Shown one piece after another: positions 37,612 to 46,829 of a DNA stretch of 64,000 nucleotides. The DNA comes from Aquisphaera giovannonii. GTDB taxonomy: Bacteria > Planctomycetota > Planctomycetia > Isosphaerales > Isosphaeraceae. Position numbers and translations under genes: made by a program. Location: assembly GCF_008087625.1 (NCBI RefSeq), contig NZ_CP042997.1, positions 2,232,001 to 2,296,000 of the forward strand, in the 5' to 3' direction. Every line of letters starts with the position of its first letter. Position 1 is the first letter of the stretch. The notes under the pieces were generated by a model. It did no database searches. It saw only the letters and a list, made by a program, of their open reading frames with translations, and was not told the origin of the DNA.

Positions 37612-40566
37612 TCACCCGCCAACGGACCTTCCCCTACGCAGCTGCCGGGCGAGCACCTCGATCGGGTGGCTCGCCTCGATCCCGGCGAGGCCGTGCACCT
37701 GGCTCCGGCACGAGAACCCGGGCGCGGCGAGGGTCGCGGACGGGTCGGCCGCCGCGGCCGGGATCAGGACCCGCTCGGCCAGCGCGGAGCTGACCTCGTA
37801 ATGCCCGCGTTCGTAGCCGAAGGAGCCGGCCATGCCGCAGCAGCCGGAGTCGAGCTCCCGCACCTCGGCCCCCGGGATCCGCCGGAGCGCCGCGGACGTG
37901 CCGGCGGTCCCCAGGGTCGCCTTCTGCTGGCAATGCCCGTGGACCAGGATCCGGCCGTCGAGGGGATTGAACTCGAGGTCCGGCGCGTTACCGGGATCGG
38001 CCACAAACGCCTCGACCATGTCGCAGCGGGCGGCGACCTCCTTGGCGTCCGGGCCCAGGCGGAAGTCCCTGTAGTCGTCCACGAACATCGTCAGGCAGCT
38101 CGGCTCGAGGCCGAGGATGGGCGTGCCCTCGCGGGCGTAGGGGAGCAGCTTCTCCACATTCTCGCGGGCGAGCTCCCGGGCCAGCGGCAGCAGGCCCTTC
38201 GAGGCGGCCGGCCGGCCGCAGCATCGCAGGCTCGCCAGGCCCACCCGGTAGCCCGCGGCCTCCAGGACCTGGACGGCGGCGATCCCGACCTCGGGGTTGT
38301 TGTACGTGGTGAAGCAGTCGTCGATCAGGACGACGGACCCGCGACGGCCGGCGCCGGGGTCCACGGCGTGGCGATCGAACCAGGCCCGGAAGTTCCGGGA
38401 GGCGAAGGCGGGGAGGGTCCGGCGGCGGTCGATCCCGGCCACCTTCTCCAGGAGCCACCGGAAGGCCGGGCTCCTCAACGTGGCATTGGCGATGGGAGCC
38501 ATGGCGGAGCCCAGCGGATTGAGCCGGAAGATCCGGCCCATGAGCAGGTGACTCAGCGGCCGCGGGCCGTTGCCGTAATACTGATGGAGCACCTCGGCCT
38601 TGAGCTTTGCCATGTCCACGCCCGATGGGCATTCGGTCTTGCAAGCCTTGCACTGGAGGCAGAGGTCCAGGGCCTCCATCAGCGTGTCGTTGGCGAAGGC
38701 GCCGGATGAGGGGAGCTCGCCCGTCATCACCAGGCGGAGGGCGTTGGCCCGGCCGCGGGTCGAGTGCATCTCGTCGCGGGTGACCATGTAGCTGGGGCAC
38801 ATCGTGCCGCCCGCCGGCTTCCGGCAGGCGCCCACGCCCGTGCACATCTCGACGGCCCGCGCGAATCCGCCCTGGTCGGAGAAGTCGAGCTCGGTGGAGG
38901 CCGGCTCGCGGGCCGCGTACTCCGGCCCCATCCGCAGGTTCTCCCCCGGATCGGTCTCGCCGATGACCTTCCCGGGGTTGAGGCGGTTCTCCGGGTCGAA
39001 CGCCGCCTTGACGCGCCGGAGGGAGCCGTAGACCTCCTCGCCGAAGAGCTTCCGGTTCCAGAGGCTCCGCGCCAGGCCGTCGCCGTGCTCGCCGCTCATC
39101 GAGCCGGCGAACTCGACGACCAGGTCGGAGACCTCCCTCGCGATGCCCCGCAGGCCCTCGACCCCCCGCTCGGTCTTCATGTTGAGGATCGGCCGGATGT
39201 GCAGGCAGCCCACGTCCGCATGGCCGTAGCACGAGGCCCGGACGCCGTGCTTCGCGACGATGGCCTGGAACCGCTCATAGAAGGCTGGGAGCTTCTCCGG
39301 GCTGACGGCGGTGTCCTCGACGAAGGCCACCGGCTTGGCGTCGCCCACCATGCTCATGAGCAGGGCCAGCCCGGCCTTGCGGACCTTCCAGAATCCATCC
39401 TTCGCCGAGTCCTTCAGGCTCTTGCGGATGCCGACGACCCCCGGCCGGCCCTCGAAGCGGCGGACGAGGTCGTCGGCCTTCGCCGCCAGCTCCGCCTCGG
39501 AATCGGCGTAATACTGCGCCGCCAGGACGGCCTCGGGACGCCCCTCGGCGAAGTCCAGGTACTGCGAATAGAGCGGGCTCTCCGCGGCCAGGTCGAGGAT
39601 CGTCCGGTCGATCATCTCGACGGCCGCCGGCCCGGTCTCCACCATCTCCCGGATCCGGTCGATGGCCGCGGGGATCGTCGCGAAGGAGAGCACGACGAGG
39701 CCCTGGAACGGCGGGATGGGGACCACCCGCAGGTCGGCCCCGGTCAGCACCGCGAGCGAGCCCTCCGACCCGACGATGAGTTTCGCCAGGTTGAATTCCC
39801 AGGGGTCGTCCGCCCAGCCCGGGGCTCTCACCGGCAGCCCCGGGATGAACTCGTCGAGGTTGTAGCCGCTCACCCGGCGGAGGATGTGCGGGAAGCGGGC
39901 GACGATCGCGTCCCGATGCCCCGCCACCTCGTCGCGGACCGTCCGGTACGCCGTCCCGAGGAGGCCCTCCCGCGCGCAGAGCACGTCCAGCTCGGCCGGG
40001 GAGACCGGGCCGAGCTTCGCCCTGGTGCCGTCGGCCAGGACGACGTCCACGGCCCGGACGTGGTCCACGGTCTTCCCGTATCGCAGCGACCGCGCGCCGG
40101 CCGAGTTGTTCCCGATCATCCCGCCCAGGGTCGCTCGGTCGCTCGTCGAGACGTCCGGCCCGAACATGAGGCCCATCGGCTTGAGGTGGGCATTCAGGCG
40201 GTCCAGGACGACGCCCGGCTCGACGTGCACCGTCATCGAGTCCCGGTCGACGATGCCGATCCGATTCAGGTACTTGGAGAAGTCGATGACGATGCCGTCG
40301 CCGATGGTCTGGCCCGACAGGCTCGTCGCGCCGCCCCGGGGGATGATCGCCACGCCCTCCTCGGCGGCGATCCGGACGGCGGCCGCCACGTCGTCCACCG
40401 TCCTCGGCACGACCACGCCGACCGGCTCGACCTGGTAGAGGCTCGCGTCGGTGGAGTAGAGCCCCCGGTGCCCCCGGTCGGGGTGGACCTCGGCGCGGGT
40501 CTCCCGGGACAGCCTGTCGTGGAGTCGGGTCAGGGCGGAGGCAGGACGCTGGTTGGTCGTGAGCAT
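37612..40566 (-). CDS. FAD-linked oxidase fused to an Fe-S reductase (GlcD/GlcF-type, D-2-hydroxyacid dehydrogenase)
   Basis: 984 aa from the ATG at 40566 (an ATG at 40596 is possible). The N-terminal half is an FAD_binding_4 / VAO-type flavoprotein: VVVPRTVDDVAAAVRIAAEEGVA, IPRGGATSLSGQ, GMIGNNSAGARSLRYGKT, and a C-terminal FAD-oxidase cap. The middle has two 4Fe-4S motifs (CTGVGACRKP...CPS and CLQCKACKTECPSGVDM). The last third has two CCG motifs (LRCCGRPAAS and SGCCGMAGSF), as in GlcF/heterodisulfide reductase-like subunits. It likely oxidises D-lactate or glycolate and passes electrons to quinone. Divergent from pyrD with 246 bases between. Confidence 0.9.
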   Translation of the reverse strand: MLTTNQRPASALTRLHDRLSRETRAEVHPDRGHRGLYSTDASLYQVEPVGVVVPRTVDDVAAAVRIAAEEGVAIIPRGGATSLSGQTIGDGIVIDFSKYLNRIGIVDRDSMTVHVEPGVVLDRLNAHLKPMGLMFGPDVSTSDRATLGGMIGNNSAGARSLRYGKTVDHVRAVDVVLADGTRAKLGPVSPAELDVLCAREGLLGTAYRTVRDEVAGHRDAIVARFPHILRRVSGYNLDEFIPGLPVRAPGWADDPWEFNLAKLIVGSEGSLAVLTGADLRVVPIPPFQGLVVLSFATIPAAIDRIREMVETGPAAVEMIDRTILDLAAESPLYSQYLDFAEGRPEAVLAAQYYADSEAELAAKADDLVRRFEGRPGVVGIRKSLKDSAKDGFWKVRKAGLALLMSMVGDAKPVAFVEDTAVSPEKLPAFYERFQAIVAKHGVRASCYGHADVGCLHIRPILNMKTERGVEGLRGIAREVSDLVVEFAGSMSGEHGDGLARSLWNRKLFGEEVYGSLRRVKAAFDPENRLNPGKVIGETDPGENLRMGPEYAAREPASTELDFSDQGGFARAVEMCTGVGACRKPAGGTMCPSYMVTRDEMHSTRGRANALRLVMTGELPSSGAFANDTLMEALDLCLQCKACKTECPSGVDMAKLKAEVLHQYYGNGPRPLSHLLMGRIFRLNPLGSAMAPIANATLRSPAFRWLLEKVAGIDRRRTLPAFASRNFRAWFDRHAVDPGAGRRGSVVLIDDCFTTYNNPEVGIAAVQVLEAAGYRVGLASLRCCGRPAASKGLLPLARELARENVEKLLPYAREGTPILGLEPSCLTMFVDDYRDFRLGPDAKEVAARCDMVEAFVADPGNAPDLEFNPLDGRILVHGHCQQKATLGTAGTSAALRRIPGAEVRELDSGCCGMAGSFGYERGHYEVSSALAERVLIPAAAADPSATLAAPGFSCRSQVHGLAGIEASHPIEVLARQLRRGRSVGG

Positions 40567-40812
40567 CACGGCTCGCTCGGTCGAGCCCCCGGGCATCCCC
40601 TCGGACGTGCGAGGCTCGCCGCGGGGCGGTTTCAGGGCAGGTCGATATTGTAGCAAGGACGCCCGCGGACGCGGAGGGGGCCCGTCGCCGACTCGACCGG
40701 GCTGAGGTCGCGTTGCAACCCTCCGTGGAATTGCCGCGTCGGAAAGGCGATGATGGGCATGGCGTGCCGCCCCCGCGAGGGACGCGGAGGTTGCGCCTCG
40801 AGGAGTTCGATC

Positions 40813-41739
40813 GTGCTGGATCTTCGCGTGAGCCTCGGCCGACTGGGCCTGCGGAACCCCATCCTGGTCGCGTCCGGGACCTTCGGCTACGTCCGCGAGA
40901 TGGCCGGTTTCGTCCGCCTGGACCGGCTCGGCGGCGTCATCCCCAAGACGGTGACCTTCAGGCCACGCGCCGGCAACCCCACCCCGAGGACCGCCGAGAC
41001 CGCCTCCGGCCTGCTCAACGCGATCGGGCTGGACAACGACGGGATCGGCCATTTCATCGACCATCACCTCCCCTACCTAAGGACCCTGGACACGGCGGTG
41101 ATTGCCAACATCGCCGGCGAGGACCTCGACCAGTTCGTGGAGATGGCGGCCATGCTGGGCCGCGAGGAGGGCGTCGCCGCGGTGGAGCTGAATATCTCGT
41201 GCCCCAACGTCAGCCACGGCCTGGACCTGGGGATCGATCCCCGTTCCGTCGGCCGGCTCGTGGCCGATGTGCGCGAGGCGTGCCCGCTGCCTCTCATCGC
41301 CAAGCTCACGCCGAACGTGACCGACATCGTCCCCATCGCCGCCGCCGCGGCGGAGGCCGGCGCCGACGCGGTGAGCCTCATCAATACCGTCAAGGGCATG
41401 GCCGTGGACTGGAGGCGACGGCGGCCCATCCTGGCCAACGACATCGGCGGCCTGAGCGGCCCGGCGATCAAGCCGATCGCGCTGCGCATGGTCTGGGAAG
41501 TGTCGCGAGCCCTGCCGGGCTTCCCGATCGTCGGAATCGGCGGCATCACCACCGCGGCCGACGCCCTCGAGTTCCTCGTCGCGGGCGCCTCCGCCGTCCA
41601 GGTCGGCACGGCAACATTCTTCAACCCCTCGGCCGCCCAGGATCTGCTGGAGTCGATGCACACTCTCCTGGAGAAGGAAGGTGTCGAGGATATCCCTTCC
41701 TTGGTCGGCTCGCTCAGGTCGAACAAGCCGGGTTCCTGA
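40813..41739 (+). CDS. pyrD: Dihydroorotate dehydrogenase, class 1B-like
   Basis: 308 aa from GTG at 40813 with AGGAG seven bases upstream; this also gives the usual family length (~300-310), while the frame's earlier ATG adds a non-homologous tail. NPILVASGTFGY, KTVTFRPRAGNPTPR, ELNISCPNVSHG with the catalytic Cys, NTVKGMAVDW, and GIGGITTAADALEFLVAGASAVQVGT are the FMN-binding TIM-barrel signatures. It converts dihydroorotate to orotate in pyrimidine synthesis. Class 1B partners with PyrK; no pyrK was seen nearby. Confidence 0.93.
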   Translation: MLDLRVSLGRLGLRNPILVASGTFGYVREMAGFVRLDRLGGVIPKTVTFRPRAGNPTPRTAETASGLLNAIGLDNDGIGHFIDHHLPYLRTLDTAVIANIAGEDLDQFVEMAAMLGREEGVAAVELNISCPNVSHGLDLGIDPRSVGRLVADVREACPLPLIAKLTPNVTDIVPIAAAAAEAGADAVSLINTVKGMAVDWRRRRPILANDIGGLSGPAIKPIALRMVWEVSRALPGFPIVGIGGITTAADALEFLVAGASAVQVGTATFFNPSAAQDLLESMHTLLEKEGVEDIPSLVGSLRSNKPGS

Positions 41740-41866
41740 ATGGGCTTACCACGGGGGGGGGGAGGGGAGAATTGATCCTTCGCACGGATTGTGGAGACTT
41801 TAACGTCGCGTAAGCCGATAACGATTGTGTCAAACGTAGATGGTCCGTCCTGTGGAAGAGACGGTC

Positions 41867-42217
41867 ATGCCCCTTCGCCCGCATCGCCGCCCACACGCAG
41901 GAGCTTCGCACGCACTCCTGAGCCTGACCCTGGGGCTGCTCTGCTTGCCCGGCTGCCAGTCCACCTCACCCACTCGGGGGATGTCGCCGAAACGCACGCA
42001 GCTCTCCGCCAAATTGCCACGCGGACTGCACGATTCGCACCGCAAACAGGGGCCCGCCCTGGCCGGGTCTCGACGCGAGGCGCAAGACAATAAGCTGGGG
42101 CATCTCCTTCGGATAACGGAGCCGGCGAAGGCCCAGAAATCGCGCCCTCCGATGCCGCCGCTCGACGCTTCGCCAGCCCAGGATCTTGAAAGACAGACGA
42201 TACCGCAGATTCAATGA
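41867..42217 (+). CDS. Putative small lipoprotein
   Basis: 116 aa from the ATG at 41867, with GGAAGAG six bases upstream. N-terminus MPLRPHRRPHAG is basic, followed by LLSLTLGLLCLPGC, a plausible signal peptide with lipobox and Cys near residue 29. The rest is hydrophilic and has no recognised domain. It lies 76 bases before the promoter of the P-type ATPase cluster and is probably a separate unit. Reality of the gene is moderate. Confidence 0.45.
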   Translation: MPLRPHRRPHAGASHALLSLTLGLLCLPGCQSTSPTRGMSPKRTQLSAKLPRGLHDSHRKQGPALAGSRREAQDNKLGHLLRITEPAKAQKSRPPMPPLDASPAQDLERQTIPQIQ

Positions 42218-42292
42218 TGGAATCCGTTCCTCGTCTCCTTTCGGCCGTCCGGACATCCCGCACCGGAGTAGCCAGCTTCTTTCTTCCGATGC

Positions 42293-42321
42293 TTACACTT
42301 TCTCCAATCTTCGTATATTAT
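42293..42321 (+). promoter_or_regulatory. Promoter of the P-type ATPase cluster
   Basis: TTACAC (42293-42298), 17-base spacer, TATTAT (42316-42321), in an AT-rich patch; about 95 bases before the first start codon of the cluster. It is the best sigma-70-type match in this part of the window. Confidence 0.45.
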
Positions 42322-42415
42322 TGATGGAGTGGCGTCCACCATCTCGTGGGTAGGATGCTACGCTCGACGTCGACGCACTCCCGAAAACGCGTGCCGCAAC
42401 TTCCAGGGATTTGCC

Positions 42416-42778
42416 ATGTCCGAGAATTCCACGCCGGAAGCGCATGCCTCCGATCCGCTCAAGACGGTGGCCGATGCCATGGAACACGCCGTTCAGGCGG
42501 CCAAGGACGGGGCGGCGGACGCCAGGGCCAGGGTCGATGAGGCCTTGCCCAAGGTGAACCGCTTCATGTCACGGCTCGTCTACACGACGTGCTATACCCT
42601 CTCTTACGGGGTCGTCTTCCCCAGCGTGCTCGTGGCCCGGTCGATCCCCCGCGACAATCCGCTGGTCCACGGGCTCGTGGACGGGGCGCATGCCGCGATC
42701 GACATGGTCGAGGACATGAAGAAGGGGAAGGCCGAGTCGGTCGCGGGGGAGCCCACCCCGGCGATCGCCCATTCCTGA
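42416..42778 (+). CDS. Small cluster protein with amphipathic N-terminus and hydrophobic middle
   Basis: 120 aa from the ATG at 42416. Residues ~10-50 form a charged amphipathic helix (LKTVADAMEHAVQAAKDGAADARARVDEAL), residues ~50-75 a hydrophobic stretch (YTTCYTLSYGVVFPSVLVA) that may dip into the membrane, then GLVDGAHAAIDMVEDMKKGK. No family recognised. First gene after the promoter of the ATPase cluster; the next gene starts 183 bases downstream. It is likely a membrane-associated accessory of the ATPase. Confidence 0.72.
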   Translation: MSENSTPEAHASDPLKTVADAMEHAVQAAKDGAADARARVDEALPKVNRFMSRLVYTTCYTLSYGVVFPSVLVARSIPRDNPLVHGLVDGAHAAIDMVEDMKKGKAESVAGEPTPAIAHS

Positions 42779-42961
42779 GACGAGGAGGTCGCCTTCGCCG
42801 ATGCCGCGCCGTGCCGACGGGCCGCATATGCGGCGGCGGCAACGACCCGGGGCATGGCGATTGCTCCGGTCTGCGTCCCGGGTCCCGGGGATGCCCCGGT
42901 TTCCGACGGCCCGAGGATGTCCCGATCCACGATACCGATCCCCGCCCGGAGCGAGAGAGCC

Positions 42962-43246
42962 ATGCCCGTGACCAGGTCCGAAGCCCTGTTCTTCGCCGCC
43001 GGCGTCGTGGTGGGTGCCACGGCAGGCGCGAATTATCCGCTCCTGAAGGAGAAGCTCGGCCCGCTGCTCTCCGGCCTCGTCGCCGGCGCGGGGGCGGCCT
43101 TCGGGGAGTCCTACTCCGAGATGGCGAAGAAGGTCGCCGAGAAGGTCGAGGCCGTCCAGGACGCCATGGCCGAGATGAAGCAGGCGGGCACGTCGGATTC
43201 GCCTTCCCCGGCAGGTGCCGGCACCCCCGAGTCAGCACCGGCCTGA
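42962..43246 (+). CDS. Small Gly-rich membrane protein, PacL/DUF5132-like in layout
   Basis: 94 aa from the ATG at 42962 (GAGAGAG upstream). A Gly/Ala-zipper membrane helix (LFFAAGVVVGATAGANYPLL, residues ~9-28) and a second Gly/Ala stretch (LLSGLVAGAGAAFG) lead into a charged amphipathic helix (MAKKVAEKVEAVQDAMAEM) and a short Ser/Pro tail. Mycobacterial PacL (DUF1490) proteins have the same plan and act as small membrane partners of metal-exporting P1B-ATPases; DUF5132 proteins look similar. Assignment to either family is not proven. The ATPase gene starts 166 bases downstream. Confidence 0.72.
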   Translation: MPVTRSEALFFAAGVVVGATAGANYPLLKEKLGPLLSGLVAGAGAAFGESYSEMAKKVAEKVEAVQDAMAEMKQAGTSDSPSPAGAGTPESAPA

Positions 43247-43412
43247 ATCCGCGCGGGGCGGCCGGCCCCGACGACATGGCCTCCTATCCGCTCCCTTCCC
43301 TTGATCCCCCTCCGATGACCGCGGCGACGGGCCCGCCCCTCGGGGCCGCCGCGGACGTCGATCCATCGGTTCGGCGCATTTCGATCCCCACCCTCCGAGT
43401 CCCGGACGCTCC

Positions 43413-45929
43413 ATGGATATCGCCATCACCTTCCCGGCTCGCGGCCAGATCCGCCTCGACAGCCACCACCTGTTCTCGGAGCCGGGCAACGACGATTGCC
43501 GCCGATTCCTGGAGCGCGTCTTCCACGCGCCCGAGATCACCGACGTGACGATCGACGCGAGCCGCAAGGCCGGGACCTCGCCGTTCGCGGAGCTGAGGTT
43601 CTGCCCGTCCACCTACGCCCTCCCGGAGGTCGTCAAGCGGATCTCGACTTGCCTCGATCCGGGACGGACGGCCGGCCACGCCCCGCCGACCGAGGGTGCC
43701 GCCGGCAGGGGGACGGCCATCCGGAGCGTGACGCCCGTCCGCGACGAGAAGGGGAAGATCCGCTACTTCCGCTACGGTTCGGTCGTCACGAACTGGGAGG
43801 TGCTGCACGAGATCCCCGGCCGCCTCCGGATGAGGAATCCCGCCATCCACCGCCGGTCCGAGCTCTGCCAGGCGATCGAGCGCGAGCTGATGAGCGTGCT
43901 GGGGGTGGACTCTTACAAGACGAATCCGCTCACCTCCACGGTCCTGGTGCAGTATGACCCGGTGGAGCTGACTCGGGACCAGATCATCGAGATCATCGAC
44001 GGGGCGCTGCACTCCACCGAGCGGCCGGAGCAGAAGGACAAGGCGGACCTGCACCTGCCGCTCTGCACGCTTTCGCTGCCGATCGCGGCATTCGCCCAGT
44101 TCGCGGCGCCCGCGATGCTGCCGGCGGCGGCCTTGCTGTTCGCGTACACGTCGATCCCGACGTTCAAGGAGGCACGCCAGGTCCTCTTCGAAGAGAAGCG
44201 GCTGGGCGTGGACGTCCTGGACTCCATCGTGGTCATCGGCTGCCTGGGGACGATGTCCATCTTCCCCGGCGCGGTCCTCTGCTGGTGCCTCAGCTTCGGC
44301 CGGGTGCTCGTCAAGCGGACGCAGGACAACTCCAAGAAGCTCCTCCTCAACGCCTTCGGCAAGCAACCCCGATTCGTCTGGCTGTACCGGGACGGCGTCG
44401 AGGTGCAGGTCTCGATGGATCGGCTCCAGGCCGGCGACACCATCGTCGTCAACACCGGCGAGGTCGTCCCGGTGGACGGGGTCATCTCCGAAGGCCTGGC
44501 GATGATCGACCAGCACGCCCTGACCGGCGAGTCCACGCCGGCCGAGAAGGGGGTCGGGGACCGCGTCTTCGCCTCCACGCTGATGGTCGCGGGCAAGGTC
44601 CTCGTGTCCGTCGAGAAGTCCGGCAGCGAGACGGCGTCCGCCAAGATCAGCCAGATCCTCAACGACACGGCCGGCTACAAGCTCGCGTCCCAGCACAAGG
44701 GGGAGCGGCTGGCCGACAAGGCCGTGATCCCGACCCTGGCCATCGGCTCGGTGGGCATGGCCACCATGGGCCCGGCCGGTGCGGTCGCCGTGCTCAACAG
44801 CGACTTCGGGACCGGCATCCGGATGGCGGCCCCGCTGGCCATGCTGTCCTCGCTGGCGCTCAGCGCCAGCAAGGGGATCCTCGTCAAGGACGGGAGGGCC
44901 CTGGAGCTGATGAACGAGGTGGACACCGTCCTCTTCGACAAGACCGGCACGCTCACCCGCGAGCGGCCGGAGGTCGGCCGCATCCACGCGGAGGACGGCC
45001 TCACCGAGGAGCAGGTCCTCCTCTACGCCGCCGCCGCCGAGCGGAAGTTCCACCACCCGATCGCGCTGGCCATCCTCCACAAGGCGAAGGAGCTGGACCT
45101 CGACCTGCCGGAGACGGACGAGACCCAGTACAAGGTCGGCTACGGGATCACCGTCCACATCGACGGCCACGTCGTCCGCGTCGGCAGCAAGCGGTTCATG
45201 GAGCTCGAGGGCCTGCCCATCGGCGAGGGCATCCTCGAGGCGCTCGAGGAGTGCCACCGCGAGGGCCACACGATGGTCATGGTCGGCGTGGACGACCGCG
45301 TCGGCGGGGCGATCGAGCTGCACGCCGCGGTCCGCCCCGAGGTCCGCGAGATCGTCGAGGGCCTCCGCGCCCGCGGCATCAAGCACATCGCGATCATCTC
45401 CGGCGACCACGAGGCGCCCACGAAGAAGCTGGCCGAGTCCCTGGGCATGGACCGCTACTTCGCCCAGGTCCTCCCGGCGGACAAGGCCGACCACGTGGCC
45501 ACGCTCCAGGCCGAGGGGAGGAAGGTCTGCTTCGTCGGCGACGGCATCAACGACTCGATCGCGTTGAAGAAGGCGAACGTGTCCATCTCCCTGAGGGGGG
45601 CCTCGTCGATCGCCACGGACACCGCCCACATCGTCTTCATGGAGCAGGGGCTGTCAAAGCTCTGCGACCTGCGCGACATCGCCCGGGACCTGGACCGGAA
45701 CGTCAAGCGGAGCTGGACCATGATCCTCGTCCCGAATATCGCCTGCATCGCGGGCGTCTTCACGCTGGGCTTCGGGATCATGATGTCCGTGGTCACGAAC
45801 AACGTCGCCGCCATCGGGGCGCTCGCCAACGGGATGATGCCGCTCCGCAAGATCGCCGAGATCGAGGCGGAGAAGAAGCACGAGCAGGAGATGAGGAGGG
45901 CCTATGGCCTGGCGCGAAAGACTCTATGA
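43413..45929 (+). CDS. P1B-like P-type ATPase with two HMA_2-like N-terminal domains
   Basis: 838 aa. Two ferredoxin-like HMA_2-type segments (~20-85, and ~130-205 with IPGRLRMR and NPLTSTVLVQYDP) lack the CxxC of classical metal-binding domains. The ATPase core is intact: TGES 371-374, DKTGT with phosphorylated D509, HHPIA (P1B-style HP motif), and GDGIND 709-714. In the helix where P1B pumps carry CPC it has A473-P474-L475, so cargo cannot be predicted from the metal-selectivity motif. It should use ATP to move an ion or other small cargo across the inner membrane. The next gene starts inside its last 26 bases, and a degenerate paralogue lies 1.2 kb downstream. Confidence 0.9.
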   Translation: MDIAITFPARGQIRLDSHHLFSEPGNDDCRRFLERVFHAPEITDVTIDASRKAGTSPFAELRFCPSTYALPEVVKRISTCLDPGRTAGHAPPTEGAAGRGTAIRSVTPVRDEKGKIRYFRYGSVVTNWEVLHEIPGRLRMRNPAIHRRSELCQAIERELMSVLGVDSYKTNPLTSTVLVQYDPVELTRDQIIEIIDGALHSTERPEQKDKADLHLPLCTLSLPIAAFAQFAAPAMLPAAALLFAYTSIPTFKEARQVLFEEKRLGVDVLDSIVVIGCLGTMSIFPGAVLCWCLSFGRVLVKRTQDNSKKLLLNAFGKQPRFVWLYRDGVEVQVSMDRLQAGDTIVVNTGEVVPVDGVISEGLAMIDQHALTGESTPAEKGVGDRVFASTLMVAGKVLVSVEKSGSETASAKISQILNDTAGYKLASQHKGERLADKAVIPTLAIGSVGMATMGPAGAVAVLNSDFGTGIRMAAPLAMLSSLALSASKGILVKDGRALELMNEVDTVLFDKTGTLTRERPEVGRIHAEDGLTEEQVLLYAAAAERKFHHPIALAILHKAKELDLDLPETDETQYKVGYGITVHIDGHVVRVGSKRFMELEGLPIGEGILEALEECHREGHTMVMVGVDDRVGGAIELHAAVRPEVREIVEGLRARGIKHIAIISGDHEAPTKKLAESLGMDRYFAQVLPADKADHVATLQAEGRKVCFVGDGINDSIALKKANVSISLRGASSIATDTAHIVFMEQGLSKLCDLRDIARDLDRNVKRSWTMILVPNIACIAGVFTLGFGIMMSVVTNNVAAIGALANGMMPLRKIAEIEAEKKHEQEMRRAYGLARKTL

Positions 45930-46215
45930 GCGGCGGCTCAAGGGCCCGATCGACGCGGAGAAGATGGACGAGATGCGCTCCCTGTTCCACCGGAGGCGGC
46001 ACGAGATCCCCATCCCCGCGGAGCTGATCGAGAGCCCGGGCCGCCCCGAGATGACCATCAGGACGAAGTGGCTCTCCTTCATCGTCCAGTTCCAGAAGGA
46101 CATCATGAACGTCGACGCCGAGCTGACGCTGGCCGCGAAGATGATGGCCACGCGCGAGAACCGCCGGCTCGCCGTTCAGTTCATCGACAGCATCGCCGAC
46201 GACCTGAACCTCTGA
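45904..46215 (+). CDS. Small cytosolic cluster protein of unknown function
   Basis: 103 aa. The ATG overlaps the end of the ATPase gene by 26 bases and has GAGGAGGG just upstream, so translation is coupled to the ATPase. Sequence is Arg/Glu-rich N-terminally (ERLYERRLKGPIDAEKMDEM) and helical C-terminally (FIVQFQKDIMNVDAELTLAAKMM, AVQFIDSIADDLNL). No membrane segment, Cys or recognised domain. Probably a soluble helical partner of the ATPase. Confidence 0.75.
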   Translation: MAWRERLYERRLKGPIDAEKMDEMRSLFHRRRHEIPIPAELIESPGRPEMTIRTKWLSFIVQFQKDIMNVDAELTLAAKMMATRENRRLAVQFIDSIADDLNL

Positions 46216-46256
46216 GGCCGCGGCAGGAGAGGCCCGGCGCGGCCGGGGCGTGGATC

Positions 46257-46796
46257 ATGGAGCAGCCACAGCCGAATGACGGGCCGGGCAACGGCGAGAC
46301 GCACGACTTCAACCTGCGGCCGAAATCGCGGACGGGGCCCCTCCACAGGGACTCGGCGCGGTTCCACGTCTTCCTCGTGGACACCGGCTGGAACGCCCCC
46401 GTCTCCAAGGTGCTCCACGAGCACGTGCACCTGTTCCACCGGTATCATCCCCAGGACCCGCTCTACATCCTGACCAGGGAGCAGTCGATCGCGCTGCTGA
46501 AGCACGCGCCGGACCACATCGGGCTGGACCCGATGGTCATCATGTACGACATGTACCGCCCCGCACACATGACCAAGAAGCTGGCCAACTACCACGGCTT
46601 CCGGCTGAATCTCGGGGTCTTCAAGAACCCGCAGCAGGCCGCCTCCAAGCTCCAGGAATTCCTCAAGTTCGTCGCGAAGAACCGGGAGGCGGAATGCCTC
46701 TCCGACGAGGTGGCGCGGGAGCTCCACCGCGAGGGGATGTCGAACGTGGTCAAGCTCCTCCGCGAGGCGTCCGAGGCGTCGCTCGAGATCCTCTGA
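46257..46796 (+). CDS. His-rich cluster protein of unknown function
   Basis: 179 aa from the ATG at 46257. After a polar N-terminus, residues ~35-150 look like an alpha/beta fold (FHVFLVDTGWNAPVSKVL, DPLYILTREQSIALL, PMVIMYDMYR). The first helix carries H54, H56, H58, H61 and H64 (HEHVHLFHRYH), which could bind a metal. The C-terminus is helical. No known family recognised. It follows the small protein by 41 bases. If the His cluster binds metal it could deliver cargo to the pump; this is a guess from composition. Confidence 0.75.
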   Translation: MEQPQPNDGPGNGETHDFNLRPKSRTGPLHRDSARFHVFLVDTGWNAPVSKVLHEHVHLFHRYHPQDPLYILTREQSIALLKHAPDHIGLDPMVIMYDMYRPAHMTKKLANYHGFRLNLGVFKNPQQAASKLQEFLKFVAKNREAECLSDEVARELHREGMSNVVKLLREASEASLEIL

Positions 46797-46829
46797 TCGG
46801 GGGCCAGTCCCCGGAAGGAACGCCGGCCG

